From assembly GCF_014649795.1 (NCBI RefSeq), contig NZ_BMTS01000001.1:682001-746000 (forward strand): DNA of 64,000 bases. The letters are read 5' to 3'. Origin of the DNA: Streptomyces melanogenes. Its GTDB lineage: Bacteria > Actinomycetota > Actinomycetes > Streptomycetales > Streptomycetaceae. Below, piece by piece: positions 42,333 to 52,154 of this stretch. Below the pieces are notes generated by a model. The model did no database searches and was not told the DNA's origin. It saw nothing but the letters and a program-made list of their open reading frames with translations. How positions within the stretch are numbered: the stretch's first letter is position 1; each line of letters opens with the position of its first letter. Both the position numbers and the translations under genes were made by a program.

Positions 42333-42797
42333 TCACGCCCGTTCTGGCCCGGGGAGTTGGGTCAGCGCCCTGTCCGCGGTGTCGAGGATGTTGCGGAACG
42401 TACGGGTAATGACCGGCCGTGCGAGGCGCCGGGTCAGGAAGGCGCCGACGAGCGGGACGGGGATCTCGGCGCGGGTGGTCCAGCGCACCAGGGTGCCGTC
42501 GGCGACTTCGCTGAGCTCCATGCGGCCCAGCTCGTGCCGTGCCGGCGGCAGGCTGCGCTCGACGACGTACTCGGTGGCGTACGGCGGTTCGTACCGCGTG
42601 ATGCGCTCCCGGAACCAGCCGATCACCCAGAGGTGACTGCGCACCGCGCCGACCCCGTAGGGCGCGCCCTCGCCGCGCCGGGCCAGACGGCAGCGCAGTA
42701 CGAGGGGCGAGGCGGTGTAGTGGGTGGTCGTGGTGAGCCAGGCGAACACCTCGTCGATCGGGGCGTCGATGACGCGCTCAACGGTCATGGTTTCCAT
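42333..42797 (-). CDS. SRPBCC-family protein
   Basis: 154 residues. MTVERVIDAPIDEVFAWLTT starts a polyketide-cyclase/START-like fold, ending with a C-terminal helix. Members bind lipids or aromatic ligands or act as dehydratases/cyclases. ATG 42797 with a GGAGGTCATC sequence upstream. Standalone, with a strong terminator 24 bp after its stop. Confidence 0.75.
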   Translation of the reverse strand: METMTVERVIDAPIDEVFAWLTTTTHYTASPLVLRCRLARRGEGAPYGVGAVRSHLWVIGWFRERITRYEPPYATEYVVERSLPPARHELGRMELSEVADGTLVRWTTRAEIPVPLVGAFLTRRLARPVITRTFRNILDTADRALTQLPGPERA

Positions 42798-42931
42798 GGC
42801 TGATGACCTCCTTCGGTCAGCGGATACCCATGGAGACAGCTCGGCTGCGTCAACTGTGACAGTTCGCCGGAGTGAGTCGCTTCACAGGCCTGTCGGTCGT
42901 CCCCGGGGGGCGCGGCAGCCGGGGTCACTGA

Positions 42932-42945
42932 CTGAAGCGCTTCAG
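42932..42945. promoter_or_regulatory. LacI-type operator CTGAAGCGCTTCAG
   Basis: Perfect 14-bp palindrome about 88 bp upstream of the LacI-family gene. The same site, with one changed base, lies in the promoter of the chitinase-like gene at 44117-44130. The central CG and symmetric half-sites are typical of LacI operators. Confidence 0.75.
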
Positions 42946-43032
42946 CAATCGAACCGCCGAAGAGCCGAACCCCCCCACCACATCCGGACTACGCTCCCGC
43001 TCACACCCGGCCGTCGAGAGGGAGTGCGTGAC

Positions 43033-44070
43033 GTGGTCAGACCGACGATCGCCGACATCGCCCAGCGGGCCGGAGTGTCCACCGGGGCCGTGTCGTTGGC
43101 GCTGAACGGGCGTCCGGGGGTCAGCGATGCCACCCGGGCGCGGATCCGTGAGGTCGCCGATGCCATGAACTGGCGCCCGCACAGCGCCGCTCGGGCCCTG
43201 GGCGGCGCCCGGGCCGACGCGGTGGGCCTGGTGGTGGCGCGGCCCGCGCGCACGATCGGGGTGGAGCCGTTCTTCGGGCAGCTCACGGCGGGCCTTCAGG
43301 CCGGTCTGTCCAGGAACTCCGTGGCTCTGCACCTGATGGTCGTGGAGGACACGGCGGCGGAGATCGAGGTGTACCGGCGCTGGGTGTCCGAGCGGCGTGT
43401 GGACGGGGTGGTGGTCGTCGACCTCCAGGTGCGCGATCCGCGCATCGGCGCACTGGAGGAACTGGCCGTTCCGGCGGTCGTCCTGGGCGGTCGAGGGCGA
43501 CGCGGCGGGCCGTCACGGCTTTCGCGCGTGTGGGCCGACGACCGCGAGGCGATGCTTTCTCTGGTTGACTACCTCGCCGCGCTGGGCCACCGCCGTATCG
43601 CGCATCTGGCCGGACTGCCCGCCTTCCAGCACACACAGCGCCGCATGAGGGCCTTGCGGGACTCCGCGAAGCGGCTCGGGCTGATCGGAGCCGTCTCCGT
43701 GCCGACGGACTTCAGCGACGCACAGGGCGCGGCGGCCACACGCACGCTCCTCTCGCGCCCGGAACGCCCCACCGCGATCATCTACGACAGCGATGTGATG
43801 GCGGTCGCCGGGCTCGGCGTGGCCGCCGAGATGGGCGTCCAGGTGCCGCGCGAGCTGTCGGTCGTCTCCTTCGACGACTCGGTGCTGACCCGGATCGTGC
43901 ACCCCTCGGTCACGGCGCTGTCCCGGGACACCTTCGCACTCGGCGAGCAGGTGGCCCGCGTACTGCTCGATGCCGTCAACGACCCGGAGACCGTACGTGA
44001 GTTGCGCACGGCGACACCCCGGCTGACCGTACGGGAGAGTACGGCGCCCCCGCTCGGCAGCGGGCACTGA
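43033..44070 (+). CDS. LacI-family transcriptional regulator
   Basis: 345 residues. Helix-turn-helix VRPTIADIAQRAGVSTGAVSLALNGRPGVS followed by a periplasmic-binding-protein-like sensor domain. I chose GTG 43033, nine bases after AGGGAG. It probably binds CTGAAGCGCTTCAG at its own promoter and at the next gene, controlling chitin/GlcNAc-type use. The effector is likely a sugar or chitin derivative. Confidence 0.9.
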   Translation: MVRPTIADIAQRAGVSTGAVSLALNGRPGVSDATRARIREVADAMNWRPHSAARALGGARADAVGLVVARPARTIGVEPFFGQLTAGLQAGLSRNSVALHLMVVEDTAAEIEVYRRWVSERRVDGVVVVDLQVRDPRIGALEELAVPAVVLGGRGRRGGPSRLSRVWADDREAMLSLVDYLAALGHRRIAHLAGLPAFQHTQRRMRALRDSAKRLGLIGAVSVPTDFSDAQGAAATRTLLSRPERPTAIIYDSDVMAVAGLGVAAEMGVQVPRELSVVSFDDSVLTRIVHPSVTALSRDTFALGEQVARVLLDAVNDPETVRELRTATPRLTVRESTAPPLGSGH

Positions 44071-44104
44071 GCAGGGGCCCCAACGGGGCACCGTACAGGC
44101 ACCG

Positions 44105-44133
44105 TTGACACCACAACTGAAGCGCTTTAGTCT
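44105..44133 (+). promoter_or_regulatory. Chitinase promoter with embedded LacI operator
   Basis: TTGACA (44105-44110) and TAGTCT (44128-44133) are spaced 17 bp. The operator CTGAAGCGCTTTAG (44117-44130) overlaps the spacer and the -10, so bound LacI protein would block initiation. The start codon is at 44281. Confidence 0.65.
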
Positions 44134-44280
44134 CCGTCCCCAGGCGGCCGCCCGAACCCTTCCGGACCCACGCGCCCCAGTCCACCGCGGACCGGGGCCC
44201 CGGAACGCACGCGCCACAACCCCGGTACCACGCGCCCTCGCACAGGCCTCGCGCCTGCCCCGCAATCCGGAGGTGCATCA

Positions 44281-45615
44281 GTGTCGCCCACCCCCTCGTC
44301 CCCGCGCGCCTGGAAGGCCGTTCTGGCCGCCGGCGCCACCACACTCGCCCTGGCCGCCACCGGTGCCCTGCCGGGCTCCGCAGCGCAGGCGGCCACACCG
44401 ACCCGTCACACGCTCGCGTACTACCAGACCCAGTACTCCAACAACGCCTACGTCTCACCGCTGCCGCTCAAGGGCATCGCCACGGACATCGAGGTGGCCG
44501 CGTTCCACCTCAACGACGACGGGTCCGTCCACCTCAACGACGACCCGCCCTCGGCCGCCAAGTTCACGCAGATGTGGGCCGACATCGCCACGCTCCAGGC
44601 GTCCGGGGTCAAGGCCCAGGCCCTGCTCGGCGGAGCGGGCACCGGCAGCTTCGCGAACCTGCACAAGGACTTCCCCAAGTACTACGGCCTGCTCAAGAAC
44701 ACCCTGCAGACGTACAAGCTCGACGGTGTGGACCTCGACATCGAGGAGACGTTCTCGCTCGCCGACACCGAACGCCTGGTCAACCAGCTGCGCGCCGACT
44801 TCGGCAGCTCGTTCCTCATCACCCTGACCCCGGTCGCCACGGACCTGTCCGGCTCCTCGTCGTTCTCCGGCGGCTTCAGCTACAAGCAGCTGGAGGCCGA
44901 GGTGGGCAGCAAGATCTCCTGGTACACCGGCCAGTTCTACTGCGGCTGGGGATCCCTCGGCGGCACCAGCGGCTACGACGCGGTGATCGCCAACGGCTTC
45001 AGCCCCTCCCGGGTGCTGGCGGGCACGGTCACCAACGCGGCGAACTGCTCCGGCTACGTCACCCCGGCCACACTCGCCGGCACCCTGAAGTCGCTGGTCG
45101 GCAAGTACCCGTCGTTCGGCGGCGGCGCCGGCTGGGAGTACTTCAACGCGGTCCCGGTCAGCGCCCACGGCACCGGCCCCGCCTCCTGGTACGCCAACAT
45201 GGCCGCCGCGATGGGCGGCACCGGCACCTCGCGTGTCGGCCCCATCACGTCCGCGATCGCGGGCAAGTGCGCGGACGACAACCACCAGGGAACCGCGAAC
45301 GGCACGGCGATCCAGCTGTGGACCTGCAACGGGACGGTGGCACAGCAGTTCACCGTCAACGCCGACGGCAGCCTCGGCGTCATGGGCAAGTGCATGAACG
45401 TACAGTCGGGCGGCACGGCCAACGGCGCGAAGATCCAGCTGTGGGACTGCAACGGATCCGGGGCGCAGACATGGCAACCGACGGCGAACGGCTCGCTGCT
45501 CAACCCGCAGTCCGGACGCTGCCTTGACGACCCCGGCAGCAGCACGACCGACGGGACGCAGCTGCAGATCTACGACTGCAACGGCACGAACGCCCAGAAG
45601 TGGACGCTGCCGTAG
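44281..45615 (+). CDS. Secreted GH18 glycosidase with C-terminal ricin-type lectin domain
   Basis: 444 residues. Signal peptide (LAAGATTLALAATGALPGSAAQA), a GH18 catalytic domain with the DGVDLDIE motif (residues 148-155, general acid E155), and a C-terminal ricin-B-like lectin (from ~residue 320) with repeated QLWTCNGT, QLWDCNGS and QIYDCNGT blocks. The function is chitinase or endo-beta-N-acetylglucosaminidase; which one cannot be decided from the sequence. GTG start with GGAGG about 10 bases upstream. Confidence 0.9.
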   Translation: MSPTPSSPRAWKAVLAAGATTLALAATGALPGSAAQAATPTRHTLAYYQTQYSNNAYVSPLPLKGIATDIEVAAFHLNDDGSVHLNDDPPSAAKFTQMWADIATLQASGVKAQALLGGAGTGSFANLHKDFPKYYGLLKNTLQTYKLDGVDLDIEETFSLADTERLVNQLRADFGSSFLITLTPVATDLSGSSSFSGGFSYKQLEAEVGSKISWYTGQFYCGWGSLGGTSGYDAVIANGFSPSRVLAGTVTNAANCSGYVTPATLAGTLKSLVGKYPSFGGGAGWEYFNAVPVSAHGTGPASWYANMAAAMGGTGTSRVGPITSAIAGKCADDNHQGTANGTAIQLWTCNGTVAQQFTVNADGSLGVMGKCMNVQSGGTANGAKIQLWDCNGSGAQTWQPTANGSLLNPQSGRCLDDPGSSTTDGTQLQIYDCNGTNAQKWTLP

Positions 45616-45960
45616 TCTCTGCCTCGGCTGAGACAACGATGTCACGCACCTCTTTCACTAACGGGAGTCGATCGGATCCGTACCCGAAGCCGGTTCATCC
45701 GCCATCGCGCAACCGCCCCCGAACGTCAAGGCGCAATGCAGCCACGCGACTGGATCAAGTCGATGCCGACGAAGGCGTCTTGAAGCTCGTGGACCAGCCG
45801 TCTCGCTCGGTGTGGCGTCGTCGAACGTCGCCACACCGACCGCGATACCGCGCACGAACACCCCAAGACTGTGGCCGGATTAGTCGTCTGACAGGTGTTC
45901 GGATCCGGCAATACTCGGGACTGGGCAATCCGTCCCCATCCCTATGTCCGGAGGCCGCAG
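45616..45960. other. Gene-free stretch before the lanthipeptide locus
   Basis: No convincing gene. Short reading frames here show no recognisable domains and lack ribosome-binding sites. The stretch contains a strong terminator-like hairpin at 45807-45839. The promoter of the lanthipeptide precursor gene should lie between about 45840 and 45945. Confidence 0.6.
45807..45839. terminator. Terminator-like hairpin after the chitinase gene
   Basis: TCGGTGTGGCG and CGCCACACCGA form a perfect 11-bp stem around an 11-nt loop. It lies 190 bp after the chitinase stop, and 120 bp before the lanthipeptide precursor gene, so it may separate the two transcription units. Confidence 0.65.
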
Positions 45961-46161
45961 ATGCCCCAGACCAGTGTTCCCGCAACCGCAGTGCTCAACG
46001 CCTGGCTGTCGGGCGCCGAGAGTGCGTACGGCCAGTCCAACCCCGCAGGTCCGCTCTATGTCGGCGGCGCCGCCGCCGAAGCCGCGCTCACGGACCCGAG
46101 CGACTCCCTCTACGGCTTCTGCTCCAGCCCGAGTGGGTCGCGCGGAAGCTGGTGTTGCTGA
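45961..46161 (+). CDS. Class II lanthipeptide precursor peptide
   Basis: 66 residues. An N-terminal leader without a signal peptide (VLNAWLSGAESAYGQSNPAGPLYVGG) ends in a GG at residues 35-36. After it, the C-terminal 30 residues contain eight Ser/Thr and three Cys: C54, C65 and C66. The last part (DSLYGFCSSPSGSRGSWCC) is the likely core. GGAGG lies 6 bp before the ATG and LanM is immediately downstream, together diagnostic of a lanthipeptide. The NPAGPLY segment recalls the DUF6229 small proteins found near LanM genes, from memory only. Cleavage after GG is inferred. Confidence 0.8.
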   Translation: MPQTSVPATAVLNAWLSGAESAYGQSNPAGPLYVGGAAAEAALTDPSDSLYGFCSSPSGSRGSWCC

Positions 46162-46253
46162 TCACCGACGGCTGTTGACCGTCCTGCGGAGTGCGCCTGT
46201 CGGGGGCACCGCCGCTGAGTGACGTTCGCGGTCAGGAGAGTACGGACAGTCGA

Positions 46254-46320
46254 GTGGGGAACCGCTCACCATGCCGAAGCGTGCGTCCGCGCACCCGAGG
46301 CTGGTCGTGCGGTTCCCCAC
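46254..46320 (+). promoter_or_regulatory. Long-arm hairpin between precursor and LanM genes
   Basis: GTGGGGAACCG (46254-46264) and CGGTTCCCCAC (46310-46320) are perfectly complementary 11-bp arms around a 45-nt loop that itself contains GTGCG/CGCAC. It sits in the 194-bp gap and could attenuate transcription into lanM, giving more precursor than enzyme. Confidence 0.5.
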
Positions 46321-46355
46321 GCCGTGTGCAGCACCTTGCGAGGGAGGGGCGGGCC

Positions 46356-49175
46356 GTGGACGGATCGGTGCCGGACAAGAGGGACGAGGCGGAGTGGTTC
46401 GCCCGCCCGGTACACAACATCGCCCGCCCGTGGCGGGAGGAACTGGCCCGGCAGCTCGGCGCCGTGGACGGTTTGGGGAGCGCTGAGCGGGACGTGGTGC
46501 TGGGCGCCGGGGACACCGCCCTGATCGGGTCCCTGCACGCGAAGCTGTCCCGGCTGTTCCTGATCGAGCTGCACGCACTGCGTATGGCGGAAGGCGGTGG
46601 GCGGGAGGCCGGATCCGATACGGCGACGTGGGCCGCGTTCATCGAGCAGGCCGGCGACGAGGGCTATCTCGACCGGCTGGCCGAGCGGTACCCCACCCTC
46701 GGGCGGAGGGTCACGTCGGTGGCGCGGCTTTCGGTGGCGGCCACGGCCGGTTTCGCCGCCCGCCTCGCCTCGGACCGCGAGCTGCTGCGACCGCTGCTGG
46801 GAGCGCCCGCGGGCGAGATACGGGCCGTCGAGTTCGGGGCGGGCGACACCCACCGCGGCGGTCTGACGGTGAGCCGCGTCGACTTCGACGGCGGCAGCGT
46901 CATGTACAAACCCCGGCCGTCCCAGGCCGACGTGGCTCTCGGCGCGCTGCTGGACGAGCTGTTCGCCGACTTCCCCGATGCCCCGCCGCCCACCGAGCGC
47001 ATCCGTGTGCCGCATACGTTGGTACGCGAGGGCTACGGCTGGGCCGAGTTCGTCCGCCACCGCTACTGCACGGGCGATGCCGAACTCGCCGCCTTCTACC
47101 GCAACGTGGGCCACTGGCTGGCCGTCCTCCGCTTCACCGGAGGCACCGACATGCACGCCGAGAACATGATCGCGGCGGGCCCGGTGCCGGTGATCGTGGA
47201 CGCGGAGACCCTCTTCGACGCCCCCGCGCCCTTCCCGGCCAGCGGCCGGGGCGACGCGGTGGACGTGGCGGCGGCGGCCATCCGCCGCACGGTGCTGCGT
47301 ACCGGACTGCTGCCCGTGCGCGGCACCGGATTCGCGCTCGGCGGGGTGGACATCTCCGGCGTCGGCGCGCTGCCCGGCCAGCAACCCCTGATCCCCAACC
47401 CCGTGATCGCGGACGGCGGCACCGCCAAGGCCCGCTTCGAGGTGGACCTGGTGGCCATGCCCACCGCGGGCAATCACCCCAGCCCCACCCCGGTGCTCAG
47501 CACCTACTGGGACCGGGTCCTTGCCGGGTTCCGCGAGATGACCGCGCATCTGCGCCGCCCCGGGACCGACCCGTACCGGCTGCTGCGCCGCTTCGAAGGC
47601 GCCCAGGCGCGGCGGATCCTGCGGCCGACGCAGGCGTACGTGGACATCGGCCGGATGCTGTGGCATCCCGCGTCGCTGCACGACGAGGCGGCGGCCGTCG
47701 AGCGGGCCCGCGACATCCTGCGGCGCAACGCCGAGGTGCTGCCGGGCGCCCCGACCGACCGCGCGGCCATCGACGGCGAGATAGCGGACCTGCTGGCCGG
47801 GGACGTACCGATGTCCACGTTTATCGTGGACACGACCAACGTACGGACCACCATCGAGGACTGGCACACCGCCGACCTGCCACTGGAGGAGTCGGTGATC
47901 CAGGACGCGCTGGTGGGCGCGTACCTCAACGAGCGTTCACTGCCCCAGCGGGTGCAGGAGGGCGCCCGCGACCCGCATGCCCGCGACCGGGAGCGGCGGC
48001 GCCGCGACCTCGCCGTGCAGATGGTCCGGCGGCTGTGCGACGGCGCGGTGCGCGGCGAGGACGGCACGGTCACCTGGATCAGCCCGGTGTTCACCCCGGC
48101 GGGCTGGTCCATCAGGGTGCTGCCCGCCGACCTCTACACCGGGCAGGGCGGTGTGGCGCTGACGCTCGCGGAGTACGTGGCCGAGGCGCGGGCGGGCCGG
48201 GCGGACGAAGTCCCGGGCGTTGCCGAGGCGTTCGAGGGTGCGCTGCGGGTGCTCATCAGCACCGAGGACCGGACGCCGACGCCGTCGGCCGGGGCGTTCA
48301 GCGGTGCGGCGTCGCAGGTGTGGACGTGGTTGGCGCTGCACCGGGTGCTGGGTGAGGACTGGTTGGTGGAGCGGGCGGCCCAGCGCGCGCTGCTGCTCGC
48401 CGAGGGCCGTCTCGTCGAGGACGACGTGGAGGTGGACCTCCTCAACGGGGCGGCCGGGGGAGTGGTTCCACTCCTCAACCTGGCCGAGGCGACCGGGCAG
48501 GACCGCTGGTTGGCCGCCGCCGCGCACATCGGCCGTCGGTTGTCCGGGCTCGCCACCGTCGACGCGAGCGGCGCCCGCTGGACGACCCGGCTCAACCCCG
48601 AGGGCATCGGCGGCTTCGCGCACGGCGCCACCGGCATCGGCTGGGCCCTGACCCGGCTCGCCCTGAGCGAGGCGGGCACTACGGCCGAGCGCCGCGACTG
48701 GACCCACCTGGCCGAACGCGCCTTCGCCTACCAGGAGTCCCTCTACCAGCCCGAACACGGCAACTGGCTCGACGTACGCATCGGTGCCGAGGAGGACTTC
48801 TTCACCAGTTGGTGCCACGGCAGCGCGGGGGTGGGCATCGGCATGCTCGACCTCCACCGGCGTACGGGCGATCCGGCCCACCTCGACATGGCCCAACGCG
48901 CCGCGCGCGCCTGCGCCGCCGAGGGCTTCGGCTGGAGCCACACCCTGTGCCACGGGGACCTCGGGCTGTGGGAGTTCCTCACGTCCGTGGGCCATGGCAA
49001 CGCCGAGGACCTCGACGGCGAGATCCTCACCGGCCTCGAACAACGCGGCCCGGTGGGTGGTTTGGCCCGCGAGGCGTTCTCCCCGAGCCTGATGTCCGGC
49101 CTCTCGGGAGTCCTGCACACGCTCCTGCGGATGCACCCCGGGGCCGCGCTGCCGAATCCCCTCCTTCTGGACTGA
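46356..49175 (+). CDS. lanM: Class II lanthipeptide synthetase LanM
   Basis: 939 residues. The N-terminal dehydratase domain (about 130-560) shows MYKPRPSQADVALGALLDEL, TGGTDMHAENMI and VDAETLF, the kinase-like motifs that phosphorylate and eliminate Ser/Thr. The C-terminal LanC-like cyclase carries the zinc ligands C820 (SWCHGSAG), C865 and H866 (LCHGDLG). Both catalytic parts look intact. I chose GTG 46356 with GAGGGAGGGG upstream; an upstream extension to 46191 lacks a ribosome-binding site. No LanT transporter or protease is adjacent, so export relies on genes elsewhere. Confidence 0.95.
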   Translation: MDGSVPDKRDEAEWFARPVHNIARPWREELARQLGAVDGLGSAERDVVLGAGDTALIGSLHAKLSRLFLIELHALRMAEGGGREAGSDTATWAAFIEQAGDEGYLDRLAERYPTLGRRVTSVARLSVAATAGFAARLASDRELLRPLLGAPAGEIRAVEFGAGDTHRGGLTVSRVDFDGGSVMYKPRPSQADVALGALLDELFADFPDAPPPTERIRVPHTLVREGYGWAEFVRHRYCTGDAELAAFYRNVGHWLAVLRFTGGTDMHAENMIAAGPVPVIVDAETLFDAPAPFPASGRGDAVDVAAAAIRRTVLRTGLLPVRGTGFALGGVDISGVGALPGQQPLIPNPVIADGGTAKARFEVDLVAMPTAGNHPSPTPVLSTYWDRVLAGFREMTAHLRRPGTDPYRLLRRFEGAQARRILRPTQAYVDIGRMLWHPASLHDEAAAVERARDILRRNAEVLPGAPTDRAAIDGEIADLLAGDVPMSTFIVDTTNVRTTIEDWHTADLPLEESVIQDALVGAYLNERSLPQRVQEGARDPHARDRERRRRDLAVQMVRRLCDGAVRGEDGTVTWISPVFTPAGWSIRVLPADLYTGQGGVALTLAEYVAEARAGRADEVPGVAEAFEGALRVLISTEDRTPTPSAGAFSGAASQVWTWLALHRVLGEDWLVERAAQRALLLAEGRLVEDDVEVDLLNGAAGGVVPLLNLAEATGQDRWLAAAAHIGRRLSGLATVDASGARWTTRLNPEGIGGFAHGATGIGWALTRLALSEAGTTAERRDWTHLAERAFAYQESLYQPEHGNWLDVRIGAEEDFFTSWCHGSAGVGIGMLDLHRRTGDPAHLDMAQRAARACAAEGFGWSHTLCHGDLGLWEFLTSVGHGNAEDLDGEILTGLEQRGPVGGLAREAFSPSLMSGLSGVLHTLLRMHPGAALPNPLLLD

Positions 49176-49185
49176 AGGAGGGGAT
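49156..49185. terminator. Terminator overlapping the lanM stop
   Basis: ATCCCCTCCTTC and GAAGGAGGGGAT form a perfect 12-bp stem with a 6-nt loop. The left arm is inside the lanM coding end and the stop TGA is at 49173-49175. Confidence 0.7.
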
Positions 49186-49227
49186 GGGGACTGGCGGAGG
49201 AGGTGGGTTCGACCGCGATACGTCGGC

Positions 49228-49503
49228 TCAGCCGATGCTGTTGCCGCAGATGTTGATGGGGATGTGGATGGGAATCTGGATCAGATTTCCGGAGCCGACG
49301 CCGGGGGAGTCCGAGACCGATCCCTCGGTGACGGCGCCGGGGTCGTCGTGGGTGCACTCCTTCCCGCCGTCGTCGTAGCGGTGGCGGTCGCCGTAACCGT
49401 AACCCTGGTCCGGCCCGTGGTCGGCGAGGGCGGGTGCGGCGCAGGTGAGGGTCAGGGTGGTGCCGACGACAGCGGCGAGCAGGTACTTCTTGGTGTTGGT
49501 CAT
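49228..49503 (-). CDS. Short chaplin-like secreted protein
   Basis: 91 residues. Sec signal peptide (LLAAVVGTTLTLTCAAPALA), a His/Gly/Tyr/Asp-rich segment and a C-terminus SPGVGSGNLIQIPIHIPINICGNSIG. This is the first half of a chaplin domain (typical form continues VIGLLNPAFGN plus a second Cys). Only one of the two chaplin cysteines is present and the domain stops just after GNSIG. The stop is natural, so it is a short-form chaplin rather than a frameshift. It diverges from the rox gene and follows the lanM terminator. Confidence 0.75.
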   Translation of the reverse strand: MTNTKKYLLAAVVGTTLTLTCAAPALADHGPDQGYGYGDRHRYDDGGKECTHDDPGAVTEGSVSDSPGVGSGNLIQIPIHIPINICGNSIG

Positions 49504-49625
49504 CTGGACATGAAAACCGGTGGAGTCGGATCCCGCGCGGCGTGGGATCGCAGGTTCACTCGCTTGCCCGACGTGTCGGCCCGAAGTGTTTGTCCCGAGC
49601 GCCTGGACGACGCGCCCGCTCGTAG

Positions 49626-51218
<1,593 letters not shown>

Positions 51219-51285
51219 GCGCGTGCCGCCCGGTCCGGCCGGGGTGCGCGGTGTGTCCGCGCACCCCGGCCGGCCTGGTTACGGC

Positions 51286-52074
51286 TTACGGCAGGAAGTA
51301 CATCGGGTTGGGGATCTTGTACGTCTTGTCGGCGTGGCCGCCCGCGAGGTCGGTGTACTGGTCGCCGAGGTTGGCGACGATGCGGTAGCCGAGGCTCTCG
51401 ATGTGCTGGCGCGTGCCCGCCTTGTAGTCGACCGTGGAACACGTCCAGGTCGGCTTGCCGCAGCTCAGGTAGGCCGGCGGGTTGGTCTTGTCCTTGAGGA
51501 AGAAGTGCGCGCTGTCGACCGGGACGGCGTACCCGGCCTTGGTGAGGTTGGTGGCGCTCGCATCGCGCTGCGAGACGTCGCGGCCGGTGAGGAAGAAGAC
51601 CGTCACACCCTTCTTCGCGGCGAAGTTGACCAGGTCGGGCATGCCGAACACGGCGATGGACTGCGCGCTCTGGACGTACGCGTTGAAGGCGGTGGCGTTG
51701 TACGCGAAGCCGTTCTTCTTCTCGTAGTCGTAGGTCAGCAGGGTCGTGTCGTCGACGTCGAGCACGATGGCGGGCTTACGGCCGTCCCGCCCCGGGTGCT
51801 CGGCGGCGTGCGCGATCTGGCGCTTCGCGCGCGCTTCGATCGCGGCGACCTGCTTGGCGTAGTTGCTGGTCGAGGAGGCCTGGTAGGCCCCGGTGGAGTC
51901 GGGAGCCCCGCCGTAGTAGGCGTTGATCTTCTCCTCGACCTTGGTGATGTTGGGTATCTCCTTGTCGCTCTTCGGCGTGCTGTTGCCTGCGGTGGCCGCG
52001 CCGGCGCCGTAGAAGGCGGCGCCGGTGACGGCGAGGGCGGCGACGGTTGCTGCGGTCTTGGTGACAGTGCGCAT
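51286..52074 (-). CDS. Secreted HAD-family acid phosphatase
   Basis: 262 residues. Signal peptide (AATVAALAVTGAAFYGAGAATA), then the HAD catalytic motif DVDDTTLLTYDYE, motif FFLTGRD and the terminal NLGDQYTDL, consistent with class B/HAD-IIIB acid phosphatases. Cysteine-containing insert (SCGKPTWTC) suggests a disulfide. Acts outside the cell to release phosphate from small organic phosphates. Convergent with rox. Confidence 0.88.
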   Translation of the reverse strand: MRTVTKTAATVAALAVTGAAFYGAGAATAGNSTPKSDKEIPNITKVEEKINAYYGGAPDSTGAYQASSTSNYAKQVAAIEARAKRQIAHAAEHPGRDGRKPAIVLDVDDTTLLTYDYEKKNGFAYNATAFNAYVQSAQSIAVFGMPDLVNFAAKKGVTVFFLTGRDVSQRDASATNLTKAGYAVPVDSAHFFLKDKTNPPAYLSCGKPTWTCSTVDYKAGTRQHIESLGYRIVANLGDQYTDLAGGHADKTYKIPNPMYFLP

Positions 52075-52154
52075 GGGCAAAGATCTACGCGCATCACACA
52101 CCGCCCCGCCAGGGTGTTTGATCAACTCTTTACCGCGAGGCGATGCAAGAGTGG

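Noticed and set aside
45726..45985. Small minus-strand open frames before the lanthipeptide precursor
   Set aside because: No ribosome-binding sites, domains or homology to any family I know; composition is not convincingly coding.
46191..46355. Extended N-terminus for LanM
   Set aside because: No ribosome-binding site upstream, and this region holds the long-arm hairpin; GTG 46356 with GAGGGAGGGG upstream is better.
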